A stretch of 64,000 nucleotides of DNA from Guyanagaster necrorhizus. Its lineage: Eukaryota; Basidiomycota; Agaricomycetes; Agaricales; Physalacriaceae. This document shows positions 11,571 through 22,500 of this stretch, in pieces. Below the pieces are notes generated by a model. That model saw only the letters and a program-made list of their open reading frames with translations. It ran no database searches and was not told the origin of the DNA. The translations under genes and the position numbers were made by a program. The stretch is from contig NW_025064896.1 in the NCBI RefSeq assembly GCF_019112545.1, positions 689,187 to 753,186 of the forward strand. Reading direction: 5' to 3'. Positions within the stretch are counted from its first letter, which is position 1. Each line of letters begins with the position of its first letter.

Positions 11571-12979
11571 TGATATGCAGGCTACATGTCTAGCCCTATA
11601 ATTTGCAAATTCTGCATAACACACTAGAATATGCTAGTAACTGAGGATCATTAGCCAGTAGAGGACTATGGCTGAGGCTCCAAGCTGATAGTCATGCTAG
11701 TCACCAATACTAAGTCCAAAAGAGACTTTGTAAAATAACATGGCNNNNNNNNNNNNNNNNNNNNNNNNNNNNNNNNNNNNNNNNNNNNNNNNNNNNNNNN
11801 NNNNNNNNNNNNNNNNNNNNNNNNNNNNNNNNNNNNNNNNNNNNNNNNNNNNNNNNNNNNNNNNNNNNNNNNNNNNNNNNNNNNNNNNNNNNNNNNNNNN
11901 NNNNNNNNNNNNNNNNNNNNNNNNNNNNNNNNNNNNNNNNNNNNNNNNNNNNNNNNNNNNNNNNNNNNNNNNNNNNNNNNNNNNNNNNNNNNNNNNNNNN
12001 NNNNNNNNNNNNNNNNNNNNNNNNNNNNNNNNNNNNNNNNNNNNNNNNNNNNNNNNNNNNNNNNNNNNNNNNNNNNNNNNNNNNNNNNNNNNNNNNNNNN
12101 NNNNNNNNNNNNNNNNNNNNNNNNNNNNNNNNNNNNNNNNNNNNNNNNNNNNNNNNNNNNNNNNNNNNNNNNNNNNNNNNNNNNNNNNNNNNNNNNNNNN
12201 NNNNNNNNNNNNNNNNNNNNNNNNNNNNNNNNNNNNNNNNNNNNNNNNNNNNNNNNNNNNNNNNNNNNNNNNNNNNNNNNNNNNNNNNNNNNNNNNNNNN
12301 NNNNNNNNNNNNNNNNNNNNNNNNNNNNNNNNNNNNNNNNNNNNNNNNNNNNNNNNNNNNNNNNNNNNNNNNNNNNNNNNNNNNNNNNNNNNNNNNNNNN
12401 NNNNNNNNNNNNNNNNNNNNNNNNNNNNNNNNNNNNNNNNNNNNNNNNNNNNNNNNNNNNNNNNNNNNNNNNNNNNNNNNNNNNNNNNNNNNNNNNNNNN
12501 NNNNNNNNNNNNNNNNNNNNNNNNNNNNNNNNNNNNNNNNNNNNNNNNNNNNNNNNNNNNNNNNNNNNNNNNNNNNNNNNNNNNNNNNNNNNNNNNNNNN
12601 NNNNNNNNNNNNNNNNNNNNNNNNNNNNNNNNNNNNNNNNNNNNNNNNNNNNNNNNNNNNNNNNNNNNNNNNNNNNNNNNNNNNNNNNNNNNNNNNNNNN
12701 NNNNCAATTTGGTGTTGATCCTAAGTCCTAATTATACTTAAACATTGCTATAAACTACTCTCATGAGTATTGCATCTTTGAAAGCAAGATAGAGTTGAAT
12801 AACTGTCTTTATTGACTGCCCCTTTGATTTTATTTAAGACTGCAAGAGTGCTTCTATTGTACTTGAAACAACCAACCTCAACTGTATTTGGTGATTGTGT
12901 ATTGAGTGGTTAGATTGGTGATTGAGAGTTCATCCCTCATTTGCCTCTCTTAGTCACTTAGCCATTACCAAGCACATCA
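11571..12979 (+). mobile_element. X copy 1: LTR-like repeat with internal assembly gap
   Basis: Starts TGATATGCAGG, ends AGCACATCA (short TGAT/ATCA inverted ends) and matches X copy 2 at 47644-49048 on both sides of the N run. It sits in K pol with a short duplication (ctga before, ccga after; one C/T difference). Size and termini suit a solo LTR of a long-LTR element that I do not recognise. No coding sequence is seen. Confidence 0.85.
11745..12704. other. Assembly gap (960 N)
   Basis: Run of N inside X copy 1. The matching interval in X copy 2 (47819-48771) is 953 bases, so the gap size is realistic and its content is probably X interior. Long X-only translations through this run are artefacts. 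Confidence 0.99.
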
Positions 12980-13409
12980 CCGACCAGAAAATTTTCAGAG
13001 AAATACCTTGGTCCTTTTGAAATCATAGCCCAACCTGGTACCCACTCCTTTACCCTGAGGCTTCCATCAGACCTCCAGTCCATTCACCCTGTCTTCCATA
13101 TGTCACAATTGGAACCCATAGAAGAAAACACCATTCCTAACCGAATCTAACCACCACCACCTCCAGTTGAAGTTGACGGAGAAGAACATTTCGAAATAGC
13201 CCAAATTCTCAACTCTAAACTGGACCGCCAGTTCTGCTGCCCACTGCTGTACAAAATCCAGTGGCTAGGCTATGAAGGTACCAACGAAGAATTTGCTTGA
13301 TTATCGGCCTCCGAGTTCTCCGCTGATGAATTTATTGAAGAATTCCACCACCGATATCCAGACAAACCAGGACCCTTGTCCAAAGTTATTCAAACATCCC
13401 ATTCCTAAT
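12980..13409 (+). pseudogene. pol: Element K pol C-terminus: integrase tail and chromodomain
   Basis: Resumes after X. A GPY/F-like segment (FSEKYLGPFEIIAQPGTHSF, about 12995-13055) is followed by the hydrophobic SQLEP region and a chromodomain (HFEIAQILNSKLD, LYKIQWLGYEGTNEEFA, ADEFIEEFHH; about 13185-13355). It ends at TAA near 13407. Two nonsense codons are visible (after PNRI, and TGA for Trp after EEFA). The chromodomain would bind modified histone tails and target integration to heterochromatin, which fits the nesting seen here. Confidence 0.88.
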
Positions 13410-13584
13410 ACAGTGCTACTCTGGACACCACCAACACCCCACCTTACCATTTTAATTCTAACCACTAATTACCACTGTTCAATCACCCTTTCTAGATTCT
13501 CAAAGTCAAAAAATTTTGCATTTATATTTTTGTCCACCACCAACATCCGACACCCTTTTCTATATACATTTTGTACAAAATATT

Positions 13585-13880
13585 TTACAAAGAAGCAGAA
13601 TCTGACAGGCCCACACCAGAAGCCAAACCTCCTCCCTCTTCCTCTCCAACTTCTCCCTCTGCTCCTTTCTCCATGTCTCCTGGGCCACATGGTCCACTCA
13701 GACCCTTTCCTCCTGCTCCTGCTCCCCTTGCTATTCCAAATGGCTCTCCACAGCCTCTGCATATTCTTCCTCCATGGTTTGCTATTCTAGACAAAACAAT
13801 TCTGTGGCCTTCAGGGCCATCAGAGGTGGATCCCCTCACCAAAGGCTTGGGAGTGCATGAGCGATGACATAGGTGAAGAT
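13585..13880 (-). pseudogene. Antisense ORF remnant in K (core deleted)
   Basis: Minus strand, between pol and the 3' LTR of K. It aligns with the two ends of the antisense ORF of B: an N-terminal part with MEEEYAEAVESHLE and KLERKREE, and the C-terminal GLSDSASL followed by the conserved TAA (13585-13587). About 1 kb that B has in between, including the cysteine cluster, is missing at a junction near 13630. A 2-base loss also shifts frame upstream of MEEEY. The remaining 13410-13584 and 13881-13982 hold no other feature I can support. Confidence 0.65.
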
Positions 13881-13982
13881 GGTGGTTTTAGATCAAGCTG
13901 AAAAAACTCCTATGGCCACCAACAATCTTCCATGTGGCCCCACCGGCCATCAGAATCTGTGCTCTTGAGGGCAAGAATGCTA

Positions 13983-13994
13983 AGAGGGGGATAC
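13983..13994 (+). other. Element K polypurine tract
   Basis: AAGAGGGGGATAC abuts the 3' LTR. This is the expected plus-strand primer site. Confidence 0.75.
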
Positions 13995-14492
13995 TGTTAT
14001 GTGCATGCCACTGACCTCCATGTCATCTCAACTAACCGTGAATCCAATCACACTACTCATCAGACTCTGACCACTTCCCATTACCTACTAATTTCATTTC
14101 ACCAGTATCAATTCACATTTGTATTTCACATTGTAATATCTAGACCTCGAACTTGGTAACGAATACTGACACTGGAACCCAATGGAACCCAACTCAGAAT
14201 TAGCTACCATTAGTATATAAAGCCATATACATTATCATAGCTACTCAGTTCGAATATCAACTTGGATAAGCTGTCTACACTTCACACTCGCCTCAACTCC
14301 TCTTTATCTCATCTGTCAGATTCCACTCTGAAGGATATTCCTGTTCACTTCCCTGATGGAACTCTGTTCCACTCTTTCAGATTCTTAGGCTCCGACTCAA
14401 GGGTGACATTGCTAATAGCTTTGTCAATGCCCACACACTCCATCAGACTCCACATGTGCACTCAAGCCTACTCGATTGGCATGTTCTTAACA
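13995..14492 (+). repeat. Element K 3' LTR
   Basis: 498 bp, TGTTATGTG...CTTAACA, followed by the duplicated gggtt. It contains AGTTCGAATAT (14247-14257), a perfect 11-nt complement of the primer-binding site at 6617-6627. Confidence 0.96.
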
Positions 14493-14497
14493 GGGTT

Positions 14498-16015
14498 GGA
14501 GTATGGTCACCCCTTGATTGTCGCCTCTCTCTTGATCATGATCGGCACATCATAATAGGAGGTCTGCCTTCTTGTTTGCTACTCCTGCTTTGTGATGAAG
14601 GGTGTATCGGTACTGACTGAGTTCTGTGACCCACCAGACCTGTCGGCAGTTCAGTTTCTGAGGTTGTTGAAAGTATCTGAGATTTTAGTGGTTTGTCCAG
14701 ATCTTGAAAACTTTAGAGGCTCTGATTAGATAATGTTGCCATTCTTCTAGGATGAGCATTATCACAAGCAACTCCTTGTCGTAGATCTCATAATTCCTTT
14801 CTGTCACTGTTAAAGCCTTTGAGAGGAACATGACTGATCACCACCTCCCTTCTTGTTCCTGTGACAGGACTGCCCCAGTCACTCCTTCACTGGAGTCCAC
14901 CTCGACTCAGAATCTCCCCTCCTGAGAAGATATAGTGAGGACAACATCCTCAGCCAGTCATCACTTTAGGTCATCAAAAGCAAGTCATTGAGGGTTTCCC
15001 CATATCCAGGGGGTGTTACCAGTGAGTTGAGTCATTGGCCTGACAATCTTGCTGTAGTCATAGATAAACCATTGATAAAAGTTGGTAAATCCAAGAAATG
15101 ACTGTAACTCCTTCTTCTTGGTCGGCTCTGGCCACTCGGTTACCCCTGCCACCTTGATAGGGTCCATGCAGATACTTCCTTCACTGATGATCACCCTGAG
15201 ATACTCTGTTTCTAGCACCTTGAACTTGCATTTCTCAGCCTTGAGGAATAATTTATGCTTCCTCATCAGAGCAAGTACTTGTCACACTAATCTCTGATGT
15301 TCCTCCTTGGTTTGTGACATGATTAGGATGTCATCAAGGTATATTATAACCTTTTTGGTGGTGATGAGGTCTTTGAATATGTCATTCATTATTCACTGGA
15401 ATGTTGTGGGGGAGTTGGTGAGCCCGAAGAATATGACTGTCAGCTCAAATAGTTCTCGGTTTGTCTGGAAAGCCACCTTCCACTCATCTCCCTCCTTTAT
15501 TTGGATATTGTTATATCCCTATCAGACATCCAATTTCATGTAATATTTAGCCCTCTGTAGCTTGTCTATGAGCTCAGAGATTAGTGGAAGAGGGTATCAA
15601 TTTTTTATGGTCATCTCATTTAGTTTATGATAGTCTTGGACCAGTCGTAACTTGTCATCTTTCTTCTTGATAAAGAAAAAGGGGGATGCTATGGGAGATT
15701 TGGAGGGTCTGATTCATCCGCTGGACAGATTCTCTTTCAAGAACTTGTCGAGTTCCTGTTGTTCGTTGATGCTGAGAGGGTATGTCTTACAGTCGAGATT
15801 GGCATTTGCATTTGAGATTAGTTCAATGGCATGATCCCATGGTTTGGGTATTAGTAGTTCATCAAAACTCTCCTTTTTGAAGAGATCCTGAAAATCCTGG
15901 GCCCAGTCTGATACTATCTCTTCGAATGACCTTTCCTCCTTCTGTTCATGGGCCTTGGCTGCTAGGGTATTGGCATGGTGCACAGCCCGAATGTGCAGCT
16001 CCTGTTGGAGATCCA
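14498..16015 (-). pseudogene. pol: Element J pol: RT and RNase H
   Basis: Minus strand. From high to low coordinate: the pre-RT acidic segment (FEEIVSDWAQDFQDLFKKESFDELL), NLDCKTYPL, a catalytic YLDD intact near 15345-15325 (VIIYLDDILIM), thumb (KKKELQSFLGFTNFYQWF near 15130-15070) and RNase H (14930-14498, ending DHDQERGDNQ at K's insertion). Stops and frame changes are more frequent in RNase H. The frame is -1 relative to J gag. Confidence 0.9.
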
Positions 16016-16903
16016 TGGCAAGGATGGTCTCTCCATCTTCTATCTCCTCATCCCACCAGTCCTCCAGATCTTCATCTGGCAGTTCAAAAGGGATTTTTCA
16101 ACAACAGCACCTGACAAACGTGATCCATCTAGTCTTCCAGTTGATTAATGAATTGTGCCATATAAGCTAATCATGGCCTAAAAAGATCTCCTTGGTTCTG
16201 AGATCAGTGATGGCCAAGTTGATTCATTCCATGTGATCCCCAATCATTAATCTGAGCTCTATGAACTCAATGATAGACCCTGCTTGATTTTTAGTTCTAT
16301 TGGTGTTATAGACTGGTATCGGGGCTGTGGTTGCTCATATCAGAAGATAATATTAGTTGATGAAAGCTCAATTAATCAAGCTTCCAGTACAACTGCTGTC
16401 GATCAGAGCTGTTACAGCATATGGAGTTCAGGTCATGAGAGTTTCGATCTGCATCTTGGTGATCAAATCCCTTCCAGTGGTTTTTGTTTGTTAAATGAAT
16501 TTCCAGGGTCCACAGAGCTCATCTAGCCATTCTAGGGCTGGACATCTTTTAGCCCTTTTTAACCTTTCTATCATTTCGTCTATTACTTCCTCAGCTCTTG
16601 TTCAATGGACCCAGTTCTTCAAAACAGCCTTTGCTTCTGCTTCGTCCTTAGCATTTTGTATGGCTCTCCAGGTCTATTCAGTGTCGAATGGTTTGAGCCA
16701 AGTGTTGGGGCTCTCTGCTCCTGTTTGGCCTGTAGGCATTTGAGCTCCTTTTTGCGATTCTTTGGTGTGTGTAGTAATTCAGAGTATATTCAAATGCATG
16801 GAATGTGTAGGCATAGGAGTAACTATAAAGGTACTATCAGTCCATCTAGTGGCTGGTATTAGCACACCGTGAAAGTCCTCAGCTGACCTAGTGGAATCAC
16901 TCA
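16016..16903 (-). pseudogene. pro: Element J pre-protease spacer and protease
   Basis: The Lys/Glu-rich spacer after the gag zinc knuckle leads into a retropepsin-like domain: ALIDSSCTGS near 16420-16390 (the usual D-S-G triad reads D-S-S), PIPVYNTNRTKNQAGSI, LRTKEIFLGHD and LINWKT near 16190-16120. Similar intact D-S-G occurs in M (ALIDSGCMGSS) and E (ALIDSGCTRSS). The changed Gly would inactivate it. Several stops are present. Confidence 0.82.
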
Positions 16904-19882
16904 CTAGTCAGCTCCATCTTTTACTTTCTCCACCTTGGTCTCCTTTCTGAGCTCCTCATCTTCTTTTTGTAACTCAGCAATTTGTGCCTGGATGTCTTCC
17001 TGGGTCCACTTCTTCTTTGGGCAATCCTTTACCATATGCCCTTTGAGCCTGCAGTTAAAACACTTCCCTTCCTTTTTCATCCAATCAATATCCATTGGCT
17101 TTCCTGCACCCATATAGGTAGTCCTGGTTTCTGTCTTTTGTGATCCATATGAGGTTGAGGCCATAGAGGCTTCCTGTGATTTCCCAGCAGTTGTCTCTGA
17201 TGACTTGTTCAGGGTTGGCGGCATTAGTTTCTTGATGTAATCTTGCAGGGTTGATGATTCCACTTTCTGTCTTTGTCACTCCTTGTACATCTTGACGATC
17301 CTTCCCTTCCACTTGTTATACCCTATTAGCATCAGTCTTTTGATGCCAATAGCTGAGATCATCATGATGTATGAGAGTGAGACTTCTTGCTTGAGGGCTT
17401 TGATCATCCGCCTGGTATTTTCCATGTCTTCCTGGATGCCAGCCAGTTTGGCTAGCCATTCTAGTTCATCAAAATAGTCAGTGGCGGCCTTATCTCCCAT
17501 CTTGTATTCCTTGATTTTTTGCTTATGTACTTCCCATATGGCTGGATCGATAAACTTGTCATTTAACATTTATTTAAAGACTGGCCAAGATGAGTATCAG
17601 TAGTGATCATGAGTTTTGGACCAGAAGTTAGGGGAGATGAGGATCCACTAAGTCTTGGCCTTCTCTTCTAAGTATGAGGCTATGAAGACAACTTTGTTCA
17701 TATCGGTCTCAAGATATCCAATATAGACTTCAAAGTACTGTTCACAGTCTACCAGGAAACGATGGATATTGTCAGAGGTGCCCTTGAAGGGGCATGGCTT
17801 CTGTAGCAGGTCTGGTCAGCACTGAAGTACCATTGCATTGCTCAGGAGTGGTCCCATTGGATTGGGCCATTTGGAAAAGGGAGGCCTCCACCAGTCAGCT
17901 GGCAGGCTAGAGAACAAGTGAAGGGAGTTATCATCTGCTATCAGGCTGCCACATGGGAGGGCATCTTTTTGGACAATCAACTCATCGCAGATGGTGAATC
18001 CTAGGCATATTGCTTTGAGGTCATCTGCTAAAGGCTCCCTCCCACTCTCGGTTGCTTCCTCAGCTGGAGGTTGTGCTCCAAGAATGCGGCTTTCTTTGCC
18101 AGTCCATGAGTTTCGATAGCTAATCGGCTTTTCTGGAGCTGATGGTTGGGACTGATTAAGCTGTGTTGCTATGGTTTGGGTTGATGTTGCTGAGTAGGAA
18201 AATGTGCTGCAGACCAAAGGTGCTGTGTATATGGCTCGTTTCAGCATGACAGGGGGTGTTCACAGCATTAGTCGAACCACTACCAGCATCTGGTATGCTA
18301 GCGGTGTTTCTACCAGATCCTCAGAATGATTCTTGTTGTACTGGTTTGCCATGTAATTTATGGCAGCATGTCTTAAAATCTCTGTTTTTTTGTTAGTGTT
18401 TGAATGCACATATAATTATCCCATTGGCAAGACTGCCCAAGCAGTGTCTCGCCATAAAAAGTTTACTCCCTGAAGGTAGTATTCCTGATACTCCTTCATT
18501 CTCACCTCTCTTATCGCCCTTTCCAGTTCTTCATCATCAGTGTCTTCTGTCATGAGATAAGCCAGCTCTCTGCTCAGACAGGACGGGTTGCTACTTTCAG
18601 TTTCCTCATCTTTCTCATCCTCTTTCTCTTCGAAGAAGTCGTCAGGTGGAGTATAGAAACTCTCTACATCCCTTAGTTGGGCCGTCATCCTGCTCCTCTG
18701 GCTGAGTGCTGGGGCCAGTGATAGGGCCTGTGGCCTCAGAAGTATAGGTGGAGTCTGGTCAGGCTCTGATGTAGTCATCGTATCAGTTATCTTCTGCCAC
18801 TCTTGCTGCCTCCACATGCTCATGATAAAGCTGGACGTTTCTTCAGTAGTCATTGTTAAGAAGTTGTCTGACCACCTGGCTCCTGAGGAACCCTTGGAGG
18901 GCCTGGGCAGAGATGTGGGCAGTCCCAGGGACTCGTAATCTGTAGTGTCTAAAAACAGACTCATCATTGCTGAATGTGGTGTCGATACTGGGGGTTCAGC
19001 AGGAAGGGGGATACTGGGGGGTTGGGGGGCATAGGAGAGGGGTTCCTCTGAACTCGAGCCTGGCTCTTGCTTCGCTCCAGACACTGGTGTTGTCACTGAG
19101 CTCTCTGAAGGTTGGGAAGGTTGGGTCAGCCCAGACAGGGGCAAGGACTGAGACGCCTTCACCTTGAAGCCCATACCAGTTAAAGGGATTGGCCACATCC
19201 AGTCGGGCCCTCTCCACTTCTCACTGCTCTTCTCAGTGCTCCTGATCATGAGCAGCCACCTTTTTTGTCTTTCCTTGCTTGAGAAGATGCTTCTCAAGCT
19301 CACTGTGAATCAGCTGCAGTGCTGTTTGCTGCCTCTGTTCTTCTTATCAAAGAGCCTCATCATAGTTGAAGGGTCAGTTAGTGTCTCAGGTCGGGAAGTA
19401 CCTGTGGATGATTTCGTCTTGTACCCTTCTTCCTTCTTGTTCATCTCAGAGATGGTCTGAGGCAGCCCTCTCTATCCTACCACTAGTTCCAACTGACTGT
19501 AGAGGGAAGGTGGCAGGGCTCCTAGACTAGCTTCTAGGAGTCGCATATCAGGATTGCTAAGCCATCCGAGTGAGACTGAGAGAGTCTCAGACATAGTCAC
19601 CAATCTCTCTGGTCGGAGAGATGAGGGTAGAGTCAGGAGAGGGGGACTGTTGAAAGAAGTCCTCCAGGATGTTTTCATCTTCATAGTCTGGCAGAGGTCC
19701 ATGGACCCAGGGGTTCTGGAATCCTGTGAGAGGATCATTGCAGTCTTGGCTAGATCATCGAGAGGGGTATCGGTGCCTTTCTTCTTCTTGAATGTCCCCT
19801 TGATGCAGACTGCTAGGCCTGGCCTCAGGTAAGAGGCTTGTCGGAGGCTGGTGGGACATTCGTTGGGAGTCTGAGATGTCAT
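16904..19882 (-). pseudogene. gag: Element J gag (long, about 990 codons)
   Basis: One minus-strand frame from ATG at 19882 to TAG at 16904. It starts MTSQTPNECPT. It has a long Ser/Pro/Glu-rich region (about 19300-18420, including an acidic run EEKEDEKDEETESS), the gag core (FLVDCEQYFEVYIGYLETD near 17760-17700; DYFDELEWLAKLAGIQEDM near 17490-17430) and a zinc knuckle CFNCRLKGHMVKDC (CX2CX4HX4C, near 17070-17030). Few stops interrupt it (after ELELVVG at 19472 and a handful more). It forms the particle and binds element RNA. The N-terminal third is unusually long for a Gypsy gag and is shared by L, M, D and A. Confidence 0.9.
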
Positions 19883-20133
19883 GTAAGGGAAGGTTGAGGG
19901 TTACGTTTCGTAGTATTTATTGGATGCACTGAAATTTGTGGTAATGTTGGATAGCCCAAGCAGTGATTGAATGGCGTCTCCAGCACAGCTGGATGATCAC
20001 CAATAATCCTATCAATGTTCTGATGATGGAAGCAAGGAGTTTGAAGAACTCATAGTCAAAGTTCAGATCTGATGAGTTGATTGAGGGCATTCAGTTTTCT
20101 TCACACTAATGGGCATGAGGAAAGGGAAGGTAC
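19883..20133 (-). other. Element J 5' leader
   Basis: Untranslated stretch between primer-binding site and gag ATG. Equivalent leaders occur in A, D, L and M. No ORF or other signal is seen. Confidence 0.6.
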
Positions 20134-20146
20134 AGCTTTGAGCTAA
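20134..20146 (-). other. J primer-binding site (self-priming)
   Basis: AGCTTTGAGCTAA on the plus strand is the exact reverse complement of TTAGCTCAAAGCT at 20299-20311, the predicted mRNA 5' end inside the same LTR. It lies one base from the LTR boundary. A TATTTAAG TATA-like box is 34 nt upstream of that start on the element strand. Confidence 0.8.
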
Positions 20147-20147
20147 T

Positions 20148-20584
20148 TGTTAGGCCCAAGTGTTATGTGAATGATGACATATGATAAACAGATGTCTCTT
20201 CGCACTTTGAGAGATCACCTGAGTTCACTGACTGTATACTTGCTCAGTGTGTCACAAGGTCAAATTATTGACTCAAGGTAGAATGGTGAATATAAACTTT
20301 AGCTCAAAGCTGGGGTATACCAGCAAGAGCTGTAGGTCTTAAATACTGTACAGACTGTGCTAAGAATACTACTACTTATTGTGTTGTTCTGTGTCCATAG
20401 TGCCCATTGTCTTTGAGCATCGTTGTTATACATAAGAGGTTGATTGTGCATCATTAAGTGTTATTGTGGGTGAGTAAAGAATAAGTCAGTTGTGATGACT
20501 AATCCCTTCCCACAATCTCAGTTTTAGTACTCTGACTAAGCATAAATAGAGATAAAAATTATAGGAAAGAGAAAAATTGTAACA
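20148..20584 (-). repeat. Element J 5' LTR
   Basis: 437 bp, TGTTAGGCCC...TGTAACA, followed by the duplicated target gatat (20585-20589). It pairs with 4161-4597. Confidence 0.95.
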
Positions 20585-20612
20585 GATATCAAACAAGCAC
20601 AATTCTCTAATC
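20585..20612 (+). other. 28-bp sliver of element B between J and L
   Basis: Reads gatatcaaacaagcacaat and onward, matching the RNase H-integrase linker of K near 10515-10545. It carries J's right target copy at its left and L's left target copy (taatc) at its right. Confidence 0.9.
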
Positions 20613-21070
20613 TGTTAGACCCAAGTTGTATGTGACTATAAACATGTGATAAACTGATGTCACTTTGCACTTTGAGTGGAATGTCAGAGTTCACTGATTG
20701 TAAATAATAGTTGTGATGCATCAAGGCCTTAAGACTGTCTCAAGAGAGAATAGTGTGAAAATAAACTTTAGCTTGAAGCTGGGGATTATCAGTGAGAGTG
20801 AGTGATCTTAAATACTATACATAGTGTGCTAATAATACCACTACTTATTGTGTGTTTCTGAGTCTATTATGCTCATTGTCTTAGAGCATCACTATTATAC
20901 ATAAAAGGGGAGTTGTATATCATCAAGCAGCATCATCATATCAAAAGGTAATGATGGACTTGGCCAATTGTGATGACTAAGCTTTATCCTACAGTCTTAA
21001 GCACTTGTCTTGATGCTCTGACTAAGCATAAATAGGGGTTAATCAGAAAATAAGGTGAAAAATCATAACA
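20613..21070 (-). repeat. Element L 3' LTR
   Basis: 458 bp, TGTTAGACCC...CATAACA. It matches 30115-30572 in length and differs mainly by transitions. Confidence 0.94.
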
Positions 21071-21103
21071 TTATCCTCTTCTTAAGACCATCATCCCAAT
21101 AGT

Positions 21104-22500
21104 TTAATTTAGAGATAATTCATAGTTATGTATGGCATCATCAGTGTTCATCAGCTTTTCATTTACCCACTGGTGTGATTCAGGCCTGTAATCTTTCCAA
21201 CTAACCAGGTAGTCCACTGTAGTCATTGTGCTATCCCTTTTTGCCTTGATTTTTAGTAATTTATAGTTTAATATCTGATCAACTTCATAATGTTCTTCAT
21301 CATTAGTGAGGTCTGGCAGAGAATGTGGAGGCCTTTCCTGGTTTGAAAAGGCCAGAGCAATATATAGCATTAAGAGGGTTTCATTGAATACATTGTGGAT
21401 TTTCCAGGTGCTGAGTAGGCATAACTTGTATGCAGACTCTCCAACTTTCTTGAGTATCATAAATGGTTCTATTTTTTTGTTGGAGAGTTTTTGCTTTGGA
21501 TGTGGAAGATGAAGGTTGGCTGTGTTTAACCAGATCTTATCATTAATGGAGTATATATATGGGGCATAGTGATATTTGTTGTATTGTGCTTTCATTGATG
21601 ATGCTGCTTTTTCTAGTGCTGACTTGGTTTTGGTATGGATCTTTGCCATTGTGGTGGTGAAGTCTGAGGATGTGGGGGTTGTGGTATAATATCATTCTGT
21701 TTGGGTGATATTGGGATGTTGTCTGTAGTTAATGAAAAAGAATATTTTGTTAGTGGCAGAGTGGATGCAGTTGTTGTGTTGGAAGGCTATGAGGGCTAGC
21801 CATTCTACTCAGTCATCTTGGTGATAGTTAATGAATAAGCAGAGGTATTTCTCCACTTCTTGGTTGGCCTGTTCAGTCTGGCCATCTGTTTGGGAATGGT
21901 ATGCTGTAGAGGCATTCTGTTTAATGTTCAGTAATCGATATAAGTCATCTAAGAATTTAGAGACAAATTGAGGACCATGATCTGAAATTATGACTTGTGG
22001 CATTCTGTATTTGGCATAGACTTCATCATGCAAGATTTTGGCCCACCCTTTGGGGATCAGTTCCATGAAGCAGGTGATCAGAATGATTGCCTTTGAGAAT
22101 TGATCAACCATGATGAAAATAGCATTATAGCTATTGCAATCTGATAATCTGGTAATCATATCCATGGAGATATAGGTCCATAGTGACAATGGGACTTTGT
22201 TGGAGTGTAGGGGTGCAGCCTGGGGCTGCATTGATGATTTTCTCCACTGGCAGACTTCACAGGCTTTAACATATTTAGTGATGTCATTATCCAGTTTTGG
22301 TCACCAATATTCTCACAGTATGAGTTTCTTAGTCTTGGTGATGTCTGGGTGTCCTGCTGTTGCATGATCATGGCAGGTGGTGATAATCTTGCTATAAAGG
22401 CTTCAGTCCTGTGGGATGTAAATTTGTCTATTATAACAAATTAATCTCTCTTTCTTTGTTATTTCTCTTTCGTGATTTAGTGATAGAGCAACCCATTGGT
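21104..22500 (-). pseudogene. pol: Element L pol: integrase and chromodomain
   Basis: Minus-strand frame ending LSLN-stop at 21104. Integrase core with MDMITRLSDCNSYNAI near 22160, SDHGPQF near 21985 and [10 protein letters not shown] near 21880, then NDKIWLNTANLHLPHPK and a chromodomain (VSWKDYRPESHQWVNEKLM near 21220-21160). The zinc module (near 22390-22250) is partly degraded. Long stretches are open (140 and 181 codons), so decay is moderate. In-frame stops remain. Confidence 0.9.

Larger units (their letters stand above)
6117..14492 (+). mobile_element. Element K: complete GyB Gypsy element (youngest copy)
   Basis: Two 498-bp LTRs and an exact 5-bp target duplication gggtt (6112-6116 and 14493-14497) bound a plus-strand gag-pro-RT-RNase H-integrase-chromodomain interior inserted into J. 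Pol keeps one frame throughout, with about a dozen nonsense codons that mostly read TGA where CGA or TGG is expected. X copy 1 interrupts it at 11571-12979 with an assembly gap inside. The antisense ORF region is largely deleted. Confidence 0.96.
4161..20584 (-). mobile_element. Element J: complete GyA Gypsy element with K nested inside
   Basis: Two 437-bp LTRs (4161-4597 and 20148-20584) flank a full minus-strand interior: gag, protease, RT, RNase H, integrase, chromodomain. The 5-bp target duplication gatat is exact (4156-4160 and 20585-20589) and the GyB coding sequence of B resumes after it. K (6117-14492) splits J between RNase H and integrase. Without K, J is about 8.0 kb. Many CpGs remain, so J is younger than B. 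Confidence 0.95.

Noticed and set aside
11697..12741. Long frames of unknown residues on both strands
   Set aside because: They are translations of the N gap inside X copy 1.
13272..13790. 172-codon plus-strand frame after K chromodomain
   Set aside because: Out of frame with the chromodomain and opposite to the antisense remnant; its Leu/Pro-rich text is the complement of a Glu/Arg/Gly-rich minus-strand stretch.
18416..19303. Independent host gene of 295 codons on the minus strand
   Set aside because: Same frame as the start and zinc-knuckle parts of J gag and aligned with L, M, D and A gag; it is the gag N-terminal region.
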